Notes: a model not told the origin generated them from the sequence alone. 58,305 nt of DNA from Sutterella wadsworthensis (GCF_003315195.1 NZ_QNRV01000021.1:1-58305); one strand, 5' to 3'. Positions 18,853-27,951 are shown, counted from the first letter of the stretch. A program made the numbers and translations.

Positions 18853-19950
18853 TCACATAATGACAGCGGATGCCTTCACCAGCGCCCAAACTTGACTGCC
18901 GGGATGAAGACCAAGCTCCGTCACGGATTGCCTGAGAATACGCGACACCAGACGCCCCTCGCCATTCGGACACTTCAGTTTCACCAACTGGTACGCGGGT
19001 TCGCTCGGATGCGCAGCAATCTCCTCTACTTCAGCCTGAAGGCGATTGCGAATTGAAATGCTGTCGGGTTTTTCCACGGCAATACTCACGTCGCGAGCCA
19101 ATACACGCAGACGCACCTGACTGCCCATTGCCAAAGATGCCATCGGCGTTTCAAATGTCCAGCCCCCCGCATCAATGCAGCAGGTCTTCCATTCGTTGCT
19201 TAAAGATGAAACCTTTCCAGAAAGCACAACCGATGCGCCATTTTCCGTTTCAATCGGCATCTTCACATCGGCCAGCACCTCGGCAAGCGGGCCTTCACGC
19301 CGAACCTTGCCGTCGGCCATGACAACAAGCTTGTCCGCCAAGCGAGTCATTTCATCGGCCGAATGCGTCACATAGAGCACGGGAATGCCCAATTCATTCT
19401 TGAGTTTTTCTATCCACGGAAGAATCTCACGCTTGCGTGCAAAATCCAACGCTGCCAATGGCTCATCCATCAGCAAGATCTCCGGCCGAAGGCAGAGCGC
19501 CCGCGCAATGGCGCAGCGCTGGCGTTCGCCGCCCGAGAGCTCCGTTACGCGGCGGGTAAGAAGATGACCAATCCCGAGGAGTTCAACCGCTTCGGCAAGC
19601 CGCTCTTTGCCATCAGGCACTTTCGTTCGCTCAAGGCCAAACGTCAGATTCTTTTCAACTGAAAGATGCGCAAAAAGACTCGCTTCCTGAAAAACGTAGC
19701 CAAGGCTGCGCTCGTAAGTCGGCCGAAAAATTTTGCGTTCATCGTCCTGCCAAATTTCACTGCCAATACGCACCAAACCCCGTGCACGCTCCAAACCGGC
19801 CACGCAGCGCAGCAGTGTTGTCTTCCCGCACCCTGACGGGCCGAAAAGCACGGTGATGCCCTTTTGCGGAATCCCGATGTCGGCCTCCAGCGTGAAGCCC
19901 GTGGATCGCACGAGATGCAGACGTGCTTCGCCGAAATTTTCCTGTGTCAT
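18853..19950 (-). CDS. modC: Molybdate ABC transporter ATP-binding protein
   Basis: ModC powers molybdate import through ModB. The 365-residue protein has Walker A GPSGCGKTT near residue 38, the ABC signature LSGGERQR near residue 140, Walker B ILLMDEPLAALD and the H-loop YVTHS. The C-terminal third (about residues 235-365) holds the Mop/TOBE-type oxyanion-sensing domain, as in ModC. It begins 9 nt after the modB stop, so the two are surely co-transcribed. Confidence 0.95.
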   Translation of the reverse strand: MTQENFGEARLHLVRSTGFTLEADIGIPQKGITVLFGPSGCGKTTLLRCVAGLERARGLVRIGSEIWQDDERKIFRPTYERSLGYVFQEASLFAHLSVEKNLTFGLERTKVPDGKERLAEAVELLGIGHLLTRRVTELSGGERQRCAIARALCLRPEILLMDEPLAALDFARKREILPWIEKLKNELGIPVLYVTHSADEMTRLADKLVVMADGKVRREGPLAEVLADVKMPIETENGASVVLSGKVSSLSNEWKTCCIDAGGWTFETPMASLAMGSQVRLRVLARDVSIAVEKPDSISIRNRLQAEVEEIAAHPSEPAYQLVKLKCPNGEGRLVSRILRQSVTELGLHPGSQVWALVKASAVIM

Positions 19951-19959
19951 GACGCGCTC

Positions 19960-20655
19960 TTATTCGCCGCCCCGGCGCTTATTGAGAAGATTCAGACTCA
20001 TCAGCACAATGAAACTGAAGATCAGCATGCCGCCAGCGAGCACATGTGCCTGTGCATACTCCATGGCTTCAACGTGCGTGTAGATTTCTGTTGAAACGAC
20101 CTGCGTTTTCCCCGGGATATTGCCTCCGATCATCAGCACGACGCCAAACTCTCCGATGGTGTGGGCAAAAGTCATCAGAATCCCGGTAATGATGCCTGGT
20201 CGAGCAAGCGGCATGACAACGTTTATAAACGCATCAAAAGGATGGCAGCGCAGCGTTGCGGCAACTTCCATCGGCCGATCACCGATGCCCTCAAAGGCTG
20301 TCACCAAGGGCTGCACCATGAAGGGCATCGAATAAATCACCGACCCGATGACCAGTCCGGGGAAGCTGAAATTAAAGGTTCCCAGCCCGAGCGACTCCGT
20401 GAGCATCCCCAAAGGACCGTTAGGACCCAAGGCAACGAGGATGTAAAAGCCCAATACGGATGGCGGAAGTACGAGCGGCAGCGTGACTACCGCATTGACT
20501 GCCGGGCACCAGCGGCTCTGGCCGCGAGCCAGCCACCAAGAGAGCGGCAGCCCTATGAGCAACAGCACCAAAGTCGTTACGGCCGCAAGCTCAAGCGAGA
20601 GCTGCACTGGCGAGAGCGATACGCCTTTGAGGAGTTCCAGAAAGTCTTTAAGCAT
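19960..20655 (-). CDS. modB: Molybdate ABC transporter permease
   Basis: The 231-residue inner-membrane protein has about five transmembrane segments and the cytoplasmic EAA loop ATLRCHPFDAFINVVMPLAR (near residue 145) that contacts ModC. LPLVLPPSVLGFYIL and the C-terminal TEIYTHVEAMEYAQA block are typical of ModB. A strong intrinsic terminator separates it from the upstream modA, so modBC may be expressed at a lower level or from its own promoter. Confidence 0.95.
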   Translation of the reverse strand: MLKDFLELLKGVSLSPVQLSLELAAVTTLVLLLIGLPLSWWLARGQSRWCPAVNAVVTLPLVLPPSVLGFYILVALGPNGPLGMLTESLGLGTFNFSFPGLVIGSVIYSMPFMVQPLVTAFEGIGDRPMEVAATLRCHPFDAFINVVMPLARPGIITGILMTFAHTIGEFGVVLMIGGNIPGKTQVVSTEIYTHVEAMEYAQAHVLAGGMLIFSFIVLMSLNLLNKRRGGE

Positions 20656-20690
20656 TGGAGATGAAGCGATCTGAATCGTTTCAGAATATG

Positions 20691-20727
20691 AAAAACCGGA
20701 GAGAAGCCTTAGCAGAATTCTCTCCGG
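20691..20727 (-). terminator. Terminator between modA and modB
   Basis: A perfect 10-bp stem (CCGGAGAGAA/TTCTCTCCGG, 20696-20705 and 20718-20727) is followed on the minus strand by TTTTT. It sits inside the modABC unit, about 36 nt before the modB start. Confidence 0.85.
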
Positions 20728-20763
20728 AAAAAGAGCATCCGTCTCAAGAACGCACTGATCATT

Positions 20764-20811
20764 GGAGGAGCCGCTTATAAAGGGCTGCTCCTCCCTGCCC
20801 TGCGCAGGGCA
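20764..20811. repeat. Two GC-rich hairpins directly after modA
   Basis: GGAGGAGC (20764-20771) pairs with GCTCCTCC (20787-20794), followed by a 16-bp perfect palindrome TGCCCTGCGCAGGGCA (20796-20811). They lie 3' of modA before the T-tailed terminator and could stabilise the modA 3' end. Confidence 0.6.
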
Positions 20812-20819
20812 AGTGTTTT

Positions 20820-21587
20820 TTACTTGGCCGTGCCGTAGCCGTAGGCATCACGGATAGCCGTGGCTTCCTTGCTTTCCTTCAGGAACTTCAAAAAGCGCTT
20901 GGCGCCTTCGTTGTTTTCACCCTTCTTAAGGAGCACGGCGTCCTGCTTGATTTCACTGTAGAGATCCTGCGGGATGACATAGCCGGAACCCGAAACGAAC
21001 TTACCGTCCTTGAAGCACTGCGAAAGCGCAATGAAACCGGCTTCAGCATTGCCGGTCTTCACGAACTGATAGGTCTAGCCAATGTTGTCGCCCAAAACGG
21101 TCTTGCCTTCAACCGCTTTTTCCAGACCGAGGGATTTCAACGTCTGGTAGGCAGCCTCGCCGTAAGGCGCAAGCTTCGGATTAGCAATGGCCACATGCTT
21201 GACATTGGCAGAATTGAGCACGCCGGCAACGTCGTTCTTCACCAGATTGGCATCGGACGACCAGAGCACAAGTTTGCCCACTGCATAGGTAAAGGGAGTG
21301 CCGGCGACGCCATGGCCTTCAGCAACAGCCTTGGCCGGAGTCTTGGCATCAGCCGCAAGCAGGATGTCAAACGGAGCGCCATTCTTGATCTGAGCATAGA
21401 ACGCACCCGTAGCGCCAAAGGACAGCACGAGCTTGTCGCCCGTCGCCTTTTCATAAATCGGCTGAAGATCCTTGGCCGGAGCCGTGAAGTTGGCGGCAAC
21501 AGCCACATGCACTTCTTCAGCAGCGACAGCAAAGGAGCAAACAAGCGCTGCGGCAGCAACGGCGGCGCCGATGATGGACTTCTTCAT
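20820..21587 (-). pseudogene. modA: Molybdate-binding protein ModA, interrupted by an in-frame TAG
   Basis: The reading frame encodes a complete periplasmic molybdate-binding protein of 255 codons: a Sec signal (MKKSIIGAAVAAAALVCSFA), AANFTAPAKDLQPIYEKATG, the ligand-binding LSFGATGAFYAQI block and a full C-terminal lobe ending AYGYGTAK. A single amber codon occupies codon 171 (21075-21077), within GDNIG-TAG-TYQFV. Homologues typically have Gln there, so a single CAG-to-TAG change would explain it. Nothing else in the frame is damaged. It may be a recent nonsense mutation, a sequencing or assembly error, or a suppressed codon. Without readthrough, the product would lack its last third and not bind molybdate normally. 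Confidence 0.85.
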
Positions 21588-21687
21588 AATGACAATCTCA
21601 AAAGAATGAATTCGGGATCAAAATCGTAAGAACGGCAGACAGAAAGTGCTTTTAGAGCTAACTTCGTTAAAATCTTGTATGCCGCTC

Positions 21688-21710
21688 CGCTATTCACGAA
21701 AAGAATAGCG
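21688..21710. promoter_or_regulatory. Candidate ModE operator in the modA-modE gap
   Basis: A perfect inverted repeat CGCTATTC-N7-GAATAGCG lies between the divergent modA and modE genes. Its outer CGnTAT/ATAnCG halves match the core of known ModE sites (CGnTATAT type). The position fits molybdate-dependent repression of modA and autoregulation of modE. Confidence 0.65.
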
Positions 21711-21754
21711 ACTTCAGCCGTTTTCGACAAGTGTTTTTCCGCATTTGAAGCATC

Positions 21755-22561
21755 ATGTCCCTATCCGCGCAAATCCGATCCAACGCACTCGCCGATCCCA
21801 AGCTTCTCAGCGACATACTGAGCGAAAAAACGGACCGTCGAATCGACATCCTGCGGCGCATTGCCGATGTCGGCTCCATCTCGGAAGCTGCACGAAGCGC
21901 GGGTATGAGCTACAAGTCAGCCTGGCAGGCAGTCGAGACGCTTACTAACTTGGCCGGCACGCCGATTGTCGAGAAAGTGGTGGGCGGAGCAAATGGCGGC
22001 GGCACTCAGCTCACCGCAACCGGCCGCCTGATTCTCGACCTTTCCGACGAACTCGCCCGGGCACGTCGCCAAGTGCTCGAAAAGTACAACGCCGCCGACG
22101 CAACGGCCCCTGGACTTCTTGCACGCGCTACTGCGAGCTCCCTGCAGACCTCCATGCGCAATCAGTTTCCTGCCCGCATCACGGTCATGAAACTCGGCGC
22201 GGCATTGGTACGGCTCATTTTGCGGATTGACGACACGCATCTGCTCAAAGCGTCCGTAACCAAAGAAAGCGCTCAGCTCCTCGGTCTTCGCGAGGGAATG
22301 GAAGTGCTTGCGCTCACCAAAGCGACGGGCGTGGAGATTTCCAGCGCTTTCCCCGAAGACCCCAATGCCATTGACGACAACTTAATTGTGGGTGAAGTGA
22401 TTCGCAGCGAGCGTGCCGGCAAGGGCGGAGAATGCTCTATCCGCCTGCCGTCAGGCATCGTCATCGTTGGCTTTGCGCACGGCAACCATGGGCTAAAGCT
22501 TCATGACCGCGCTGTCGCACATATCCCGCCGTCGTCCATTGTCATTGCAATCGCCGGATAA
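21755..22561 (+). CDS. modE: Molybdate-responsive transcriptional regulator ModE
   Basis: ModE binds molybdate and then represses mod transport genes. The 268-residue protein has an N-terminal LysR-like winged helix (IDILRRIADVGSISEAARSAGMSYKSAWQAVETL, quoted here only by its ends IDILRRI and AWQAVETL, about residues 30-65) and two C-terminal TOBE/Mop-type domains (about residues 130-195 and 200-265) seen in RNQFPARI and SIRLPSGIVIVG. It is divergent from modA, with the operator-like repeat in between. Length equals E. coli ModE. Confidence 0.93.
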   Translation: MSLSAQIRSNALADPKLLSDILSEKTDRRIDILRRIADVGSISEAARSAGMSYKSAWQAVETLTNLAGTPIVEKVVGGANGGGTQLTATGRLILDLSDELARARRQVLEKYNAADATAPGLLARATASSLQTSMRNQFPARITVMKLGAALVRLILRIDDTHLLKASVTKESAQLLGLREGMEVLALTKATGVEISSAFPEDPNAIDDNLIVGEVIRSERAGKGGECSIRLPSGIVIVGFAHGNHGLKLHDRAVAHIPPSSIVIAIAG

Positions 22562-22630
22562 CGCATTGATCGGTCAAACCAAACGGTTTGTTAAGTCCGG
22601 CTGAACAACTTTTAGTCAACGCATCAGATA

Positions 22631-22644
22631 TTGATGATTGTCAA
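22631..22644. promoter_or_regulatory. FNR-like site upstream of the tetraheme cytochrome
   Basis: TTGATGATTGTCAA matches the FNR consensus TTGATnnnnATCAA with one mismatch. It is centred about 150 nt before the cytochrome start codon. The same TTGAT-N4-GTCAA form recurs upstream of frdC. Confidence 0.6.
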
Positions 22645-22790
22645 ATCACCGGCTTCTCCACTAACATCTGGATGCATATCATTACAACCTAAATTATTGG
22701 GCTCAAACCGCCCATTTTGACCCCGGCTTAGCGACGGCACAACTAAACAACAGTCGCATCAAGCCGTAACAACAAGCAAAGGTCCCGCAA

Positions 22791-23381
22791 ATGGAAAAGA
22801 ACAGCGTTTGGTATCTCGCCGGCATCTGCCTGATCGGCGTCGTGATCGGCATTATCTTTGTCGGCGTGCTCACGAGCGTCGTGCACTGGGCTGGCACGGA
22901 AAAGTTCTGCGGCGAATTCTGCCATTCGATGGACGTCACTTATGCCGCCTATAAGAAGGGCGATCACTTCCGTACGGCTTCCGGCGTGACGGCTGGCTGC
23001 TCTGACTGCCACCTGAAGAATGAATCTAATCATTTTGTCGGTCCGATCGACTACACCGCCCTCCTGATCGACAAGGCCATCGCTGGCTCGAAGTCGCTCT
23101 TCGGTGAAATCCGCGGCACGATGAGCACCCCGGAAAAGCAGATCGAAAAGCGTCCTGAAATGGCTACTGCCGTTCATCAGCAGATGATTGACCGCAACTT
23201 CTCCGCCTGCCGCGGCTGCCATGACGTCGAACGCATGTATGACCCCAAGAAGCCGCTCATCGGCGCCATCCACAAGGGCATGGGTCCCAATGCTGAAAAG
23301 AAGGTTGACTGCCTCGCCTGCCACCCGACCGCTGGCCACAACTACGGCTACGTGATCCCGTTCAAGGCTGCCGCCAACTAA
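22791..23381 (+). CDS. NapC/NirT-family tetraheme c-type cytochrome
   Basis: The 196-residue protein has one N-terminal membrane anchor (about residues 7-32) and four CxxCH heme sites: CGEFCH near residue 40, CSDCH near 70, CRGCH near 140 and CLACH near 175. This is the plan of NapC/NirT/NrfH quinol dehydrogenases, which pass electrons from menaquinol to periplasmic reductases. The first site is CGEFCHSM, as in NapC-type proteins. No reductase, Nap, Nrf or flavocytochrome gene adjoins it; the next gene is pepN. Its partner must be encoded elsewhere or it serves several reductases. The upstream FNR-like site suggests anaerobic induction. Confidence 0.9.
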   Translation: MEKNSVWYLAGICLIGVVIGIIFVGVLTSVVHWAGTEKFCGEFCHSMDVTYAAYKKGDHFRTASGVTAGCSDCHLKNESNHFVGPIDYTALLIDKAIAGSKSLFGEIRGTMSTPEKQIEKRPEMATAVHQQMIDRNFSACRGCHDVERMYDPKKPLIGAIHKGMGPNAEKKVDCLACHPTAGHNYGYVIPFKAAAN

Positions 23382-23404
23382 TCTGACGCAGCTCCAAAGC
23401 GCAA

Positions 23405-23436
23405 AAATCCCGGTTCTCCATGAGGCCGGGATTTTT
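23405..23436 (+). terminator. Terminator after the tetraheme cytochrome gene
   Basis: AAATCCCGG (23405-23413) pairs with CCGGGATTT (23426-23434) and runs into a TTTTTT tail. It separates the cytochrome from pepN. Confidence 0.9.
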
Positions 23437-23578
23437 TGTTGCCTTCATCCGATCATTTCTCGTTGCATGCCTAACCGTCCGAGCGCCTGCGGTTTCTTTA
23501 GAATTCTTCGAAATGTTTGAATCCACTGCAGCCCGCCGGGCAGTTTGACCGGCCGGCGCTTTGACTTGAAGGAACTTC

Positions 23579-26251
23579 ATGTCTCAGACCATTCATCGCA
23601 GCGACTACCGCGCTCCTACACATTTGCTCGAAGACATTCAGCTTGAATTTGATCTTAATGCTGAAGAAACACTCGTTACGAGCACCTTTACCGCTCGTCC
23701 TAACCCTGAAAGCAAAGACTCTTCTGGCGAACTGCATTTGAACGGCGAATCCTTGACGCTCAAATCCGTTGAAGTCGACGGTCAGCTTCTTGGTGACGAA
23801 CAGTTCAAAGTGGACGCCCACGGTCTCATCATTCCGGGCATCAACGGCAAGAAAACCGTGAAAATCATCAACACGATGAGCCCGAAAGCGAATACCGAAC
23901 TTTCCGGCATCTATGCTTCCGGCCGCTGCCTGATGAGCCAGTGCGAATCTCAGGGCTTTCGCCGCATCACCTATTTCCTCGATCGACCGGATGTGCTTGC
24001 CCGCTACACGACAATCATCCGCGGTTCGACGGAAGATTTCCCCGTTATGCTGTCAAACGGCAATCTGACCGAAGACCGCATACTCGAAGACGGCCGCCGC
24101 GAAGTGGTCTATGTTGATCCATTTCTCAAGCCCTCCTATCTTTTCGCATTGGTAGCGGGCCATCTCGTCTCCCGTGCCGACAAATTCCAATTGAAGGACG
24201 GCCGAGTCGTTGACCTCTCTGTTTGGGTTGAGTCGCAGGATCTTGACAAGACTGAGCACACGCTCGAAAGCCTGAAACGCGCCATCCGCTGGGATGAAGA
24301 GCGCTGGGGGCTGGAGCTCGACCTGAACGACTTCAAGATCGTTGCTACCAACGATTTCAATTTCGGGGCCATGGAAAATAAGGGCCTGAACATCTTCAAC
24401 TCTCGCTGCGCGCTTGCCAACCCAACCGTGGCAACCGATGCGGATTATCTGCGCATTGAAGGTGTCGTCGGTCACGAATACTTCCACAACTGGACGGGCG
24501 ACCGTGTAACTCTGCGCGATTGGTTCCAGCTCACTTTGAAAGAAGGGCTGACGGTATTTCGTGATCAGGAGTTTTCCGCCGATATGCTCGGCTCGCCGTC
24601 TGCGCGTGCCGTACAGCGCATCCATGACGTAGCCTTCCTGCGTGCAGCGCAGTTCCAGGAAGATGCCGGTCCGATGGCGCATCCAATTCGTCCGGAAAGC
24701 TACCAAAGCATCAATAACTTTTACACCACGACCGTTTACGAAAAGGGTGCAGAAGTTATCCGCATGCTTCAAACACTCCTCGGCCGTGAGGTATTCCGTC
24801 AGGGCTTTGACGAGTACATTCGCACGAACGACGGTCATGCCGTCACCTGCGAAGCCTTTTTGGAAGCCATGAGCAAAGCCTCGGGCCGTGATCTGTCACA
24901 GTTCCGCCGTTGGTATTCACAGGCCGGTACGCCCCGCGTCGTTGTGCGCAGCCGCTGGGATGAAGAAAATCATCGCCTCACGCTCCTCGTGGATCAATCC
25001 ACGCCGGCCACACCCGGTCAGCCGACCAAGCTCCCGCTCTTAATTCCGTTCCCTGTAGCCTTCTTGTCGCCCTCTGGCGAAGAGATGCCTGTGCAGCTTG
25101 CTTCCGAGGATGAAGCGCCGCTCCCCGGCACTCGCATGTTTGAACTGACGCAGGAACATACCGAGCTCGTATTCGGCGGCCTTGCGGTCAAACCGGCCGT
25201 ATCCCTCAACCGAGGCTTCGCGGCGCCGGTAATCCTTGATCAGGGACTTTCTGACGAAGAGCTTGCTTTCCTTGCGCGTCATGAAACGGATCCCTTTAAT
25301 CGCTGGGATGCGATGAATCGGCTGCTCATCAACGCCGTGCACACCCAAACCCGCGCCAAACTACTGCGCACACCCGAAGAAGTGTCGCCGCTCGTTATTA
25401 CGGCCGCCCTTGAGGTTTTGAAGAATCCGGACCTTTCGCCCGCCTTTAAAGCCGCTGCGCTCTCACTGCCTTCGGAAAAGCTTGTCGCCGAAGAGGATCC
25501 GCTCATTGATCCGCAAGCCATTCATGCCGGCTGGGTTGCCGTCCAGCAAGCCATCGGCGAAAAGAACGTTTCCGCATTTCTTGAGGCCGCTCACGACAAT
25601 GAAGTAACCGGCCCCTATGAACCTACGCCTGAGAAGGCCGGCATGCGCTCACTGAGGAATCTCTGTCTCGCCTACGCCCATGCCGCCGGGAATCCGCGGG
25701 CCGCGATCATGCTCAAGGACCAGTACCAAACCGCCAACAACCTGACCGATAAGCTGGCTGCTCTCCAAACTATGGTGAATTCCCAGACGCCGGCCAAGTC
25801 CGACATGGAGGTTGATGCGCTCAAGCGCTGGTATAACGAGCCGCTGCTCATCAACAAGTGGCTCACCATTCAGGCCACCGCTACCTCGTTCCCGGGCGAG
25901 CCGCTCGTTCTGGAGCGCGTGAAGGAGCTGACGAACTGCGAGTTCTTCTCGATCAAGAATCCCAATAACGTCTATGCACTCCTGTGCGCCTTTTTCCAAC
26001 AGAATCCGGCTGAATTCCATCTGGCTGACGGCTCGGGTTATGAATTTTGGAAAGACATGGTTCTCAAGCTCGATCCGATCAACGCTCAGGTCGCTGCCCG
26101 CGTCGCCCGCTCGCTCGACAACTGGCGGCGCTATACGCCGGCCCTTGCCGAGAAGATGCACGATGCTCTTGAAGCCGTCTACGCCAAGAAGTCTGAGCTC
26201 TCGCCTAATGTGGCCGAGATTATCGAAAAGGCGCTGAAGAATCCCCTCTGA
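23579..26251 (+). CDS. pepN: Aminopeptidase N (M1 family)
   Basis: The 890-residue cytoplasmic zinc aminopeptidase removes N-terminal residues from peptides. The substrate-recognition GAMEN motif (FNFGAMENKGL) and the zinc site HEYFHNWTGDR near residue 299, with the second Glu in LKEGLTVFRDQEF, are intact. The four-domain size equals E. coli PepN. ATG 23579 follows GAAGGAAC. fbp starts 20 nt after its stop, so the two are probably one transcript. Confidence 0.96.
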   Translation: MSQTIHRSDYRAPTHLLEDIQLEFDLNAEETLVTSTFTARPNPESKDSSGELHLNGESLTLKSVEVDGQLLGDEQFKVDAHGLIIPGINGKKTVKIINTMSPKANTELSGIYASGRCLMSQCESQGFRRITYFLDRPDVLARYTTIIRGSTEDFPVMLSNGNLTEDRILEDGRREVVYVDPFLKPSYLFALVAGHLVSRADKFQLKDGRVVDLSVWVESQDLDKTEHTLESLKRAIRWDEERWGLELDLNDFKIVATNDFNFGAMENKGLNIFNSRCALANPTVATDADYLRIEGVVGHEYFHNWTGDRVTLRDWFQLTLKEGLTVFRDQEFSADMLGSPSARAVQRIHDVAFLRAAQFQEDAGPMAHPIRPESYQSINNFYTTTVYEKGAEVIRMLQTLLGREVFRQGFDEYIRTNDGHAVTCEAFLEAMSKASGRDLSQFRRWYSQAGTPRVVVRSRWDEENHRLTLLVDQSTPATPGQPTKLPLLIPFPVAFLSPSGEEMPVQLASEDEAPLPGTRMFELTQEHTELVFGGLAVKPAVSLNRGFAAPVILDQGLSDEELAFLARHETDPFNRWDAMNRLLINAVHTQTRAKLLRTPEEVSPLVITAALEVLKNPDLSPAFKAAALSLPSEKLVAEEDPLIDPQAIHAGWVAVQQAIGEKNVSAFLEAAHDNEVTGPYEPTPEKAGMRSLRNLCLAYAHAAGNPRAAIMLKDQYQTANNLTDKLAALQTMVNSQTPAKSDMEVDALKRWYNEPLLINKWLTIQATATSFPGEPLVLERVKELTNCEFFSIKNPNNVYALLCAFFQQNPAEFHLADGSGYEFWKDMVLKLDPINAQVAARVARSLDNWRRYTPALAEKMHDALEAVYAKKSELSPNVAEIIEKALKNPL

Positions 26252-26271
26252 TATAAAAGGATCCCCCCAAA

Positions 26272-27288
26272 GTGACTCCGCTTTCTCTTCAAGAATATCT
26301 CTCCCGTGAAATCGGTTATGACGCCGAACGCATGGACGGTACGCCCGATCCGGCACTCGCTCGTCTGATCACCGGCATCTCCGAGGCCTGCAAGGAAATC
26401 AGCGCCAAAGTTCGCGAAGGTGCTCTCGCCGGCGTACTGGGTCTTGCCGGCAGTGAAAATGTTCAGGGCGAAGACCAAAAGAAACTCGACATCATCTCCA
26501 ACGACATTTTTGTGGAGGCTGTCTCCCGTACCGGAAGCGTCTGCGGCATGGTAAGCGAGGAAGTACCAGAACCCATCGCTGTTCGTGATGATCTTCCGCT
26601 CGGTCCTTATCTTGCCTGCTTTGACCCGCTTGACGGTTCAAGCAATATCGACATCAACGTCTCCATTGGCTCGATTTTCGCAATTCTTCCGGCACGTGAA
26701 ATCAAGCGTACGCCTGAAACGGCTGATTTTCTGCAGCCGGGCACAGCGCTTGTTGCTGCCGGCTACTGCATGTACGGTCCGCAGACGATCCTCGTCCTCA
26801 CCATCGGACGCGGCGTCGTGATGTTTACCCTTGACGATGAGACGGGTATATTCCGTCAGACTGCAGCCGATGTAACAGTCCCTCGCGAAGCTGCCGAATT
26901 TGCCATCAACATGTCAAATCAGCGCTTCTGGGAGAAGCCCGTACAGCGCTACATCAGCGAACTTCTGGCCGGCAAGGACGGCCCCCGCGGCAAGAACTTC
27001 AACATGCGTTGGATTGCCGCGATGGTGGCTGAAGTGCACCGCATTCTGATGCGCGGCGGCATCTTCATGTACCCGCGAGATTCCCGCAATCCCGAACGCG
27101 CGGGCAAACTTCGCCTGCTTTATGAAGCCAACCCCATGTCGATGATCATGGAGCAAGCCGGAGCCGCCGCTACGAATGGGCATGTGGCCATCCGTACAAT
27201 TAAGCCGACCTCTATCCATGAACGTGTTGCGGTTTTCCTCGGCGCCGCTGAGGAAGTTGAACGCGCTACCGCATACCACGAGGATTGA
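26272..27288 (+). CDS. fbp: Fructose-1,6-bisphosphatase, class I
   Basis: Fbp removes the 1-phosphate of fructose-1,6-bisphosphate in gluconeogenesis. The 338-residue protein shows the signature CFDPLDGSSNIDINVSIGSIF near residue 120 (active-site Asp residues) given here in part, plus VQGEDQKKLD and GGIFMYPRDSRNPERAGKLR-like C-terminal sugar contacts. It starts with GTG at 26272 just after AAAGGATCC. With fba in the same window, this supports gluconeogenic growth on acids. Confidence 0.95.
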   Translation: MTPLSLQEYLSREIGYDAERMDGTPDPALARLITGISEACKEISAKVREGALAGVLGLAGSENVQGEDQKKLDIISNDIFVEAVSRTGSVCGMVSEEVPEPIAVRDDLPLGPYLACFDPLDGSSNIDINVSIGSIFAILPAREIKRTPETADFLQPGTALVAAGYCMYGPQTILVLTIGRGVVMFTLDDETGIFRQTAADVTVPREAAEFAINMSNQRFWEKPVQRYISELLAGKDGPRGKNFNMRWIAAMVAEVHRILMRGGIFMYPRDSRNPERAGKLRLLYEANPMSMIMEQAGAAATNGHVAIRTIKPTSIHERVAVFLGAAEEVERATAYHED

Positions 27289-27320
27289 TCTGCAGTTTTT
27301 TTCTGAGCGCAGGCATTATC

Positions 27321-27359
27321 AAAAAAGCTCCGAAGGTCTACACCGTTCGGAGCTTTTTT
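27321..27359. terminator. Bidirectional terminator between fbp and the LapA-like gene
   Basis: A perfect 14-bp stem (AAAAAAGCTCCGAA 27321-27334, TTCGGAGCTTTTTT 27346-27359) with A/T ends works for both convergent genes. Confidence 0.92.
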
Positions 27360-27381
27360 GTTTTGAAAGCGTTTCCAGCGC

Positions 27382-27951
27382 TTAGAAGAGCTGCCCAAAA
27401 AGCTCCTTTGTCTTTTTTTCATCCTTCACTTCGCCAGGCGCGGCAGGAAGTACGTTTGAGACCTTTTTTTCGATTTCCAAAAGGCGCTTACTCACGGCGG
27501 ACTGAGCGGCATCCTGCTCGGCCTTGATTTGATCGCGCAGCACTGCTGCAGCACGATCATGCTGATCGCTTTTTTCTCGAATCAGCTTTGCCGTTGCTTC
27601 TTGCTGCTGCGTGACGAGTGCCTCCATGCGGGCAAAACCTTCACGGACTTCTCGAGCAAGCTCATTGACACGGTTTTTATCGGCTTCTGCCGCTTCAGCT
27701 CGTGCATTGCGGGCTTCTTTGTGAGCCTGTCGAAGTTCAACCACGACGCTTGCCTGCTGCCAAAGATTGTAGAAAGCCTGAAGCACGACAACGATTCCGA
27801 ATGCTGCCGCAACAATCACACCCAGAGGCGCTTGAATTTCTTGGTAGACCAGATTGACCGTCATGTCTTGCGAGAGTGCAGACCAATTGATCACGAGGAA
27901 CACGGCCAGCAAAACGAGGACAAGGAGCATGCAGAGCGTGCGGAGCTTCAC
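27382..27951 (-). CDS. LapA-domain (DUF1049) membrane protein with coiled coil
   Basis: The 189-residue protein has two transmembrane segments near the N terminus (about residues 3-23 and 42-62) flanking NWSALSQDMTVNLVYQEI, which resembles the LapA (lipopolysaccharide assembly protein A) domain. A long charged heptad-rich region (about residues 70-165) should form a cytoplasmic coiled coil. Function is not established; LapA-type proteins help to regulate LPS synthesis in enterics, and the identity here is by resemblance only. The start is a GTG with GGAG 7 nt upstream. It is divergent from upp. Confidence 0.6.
   Translation of the reverse strand: MKLRTLCMLLVLVLLAVFLVINWSALSQDMTVNLVYQEIQAPLGVIVAAAFGIVVVLQAFYNLWQQASVVVELRQAHKEARNARAEAAEADKNRVNELAREVREGFARMEALVTQQQEATAKLIREKSDQHDRAAAVLRDQIKAEQDAAQSAVSKRLLEIEKKVSNVLPAAPGEVKDEKKTKELFGQLF

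Noticed and set aside
21075..21077. Pyrrolysine or other recoding at the modA TAG
   Set aside because: No recoding element is seen, and the single Gln-to-amber base change is a simpler explanation.
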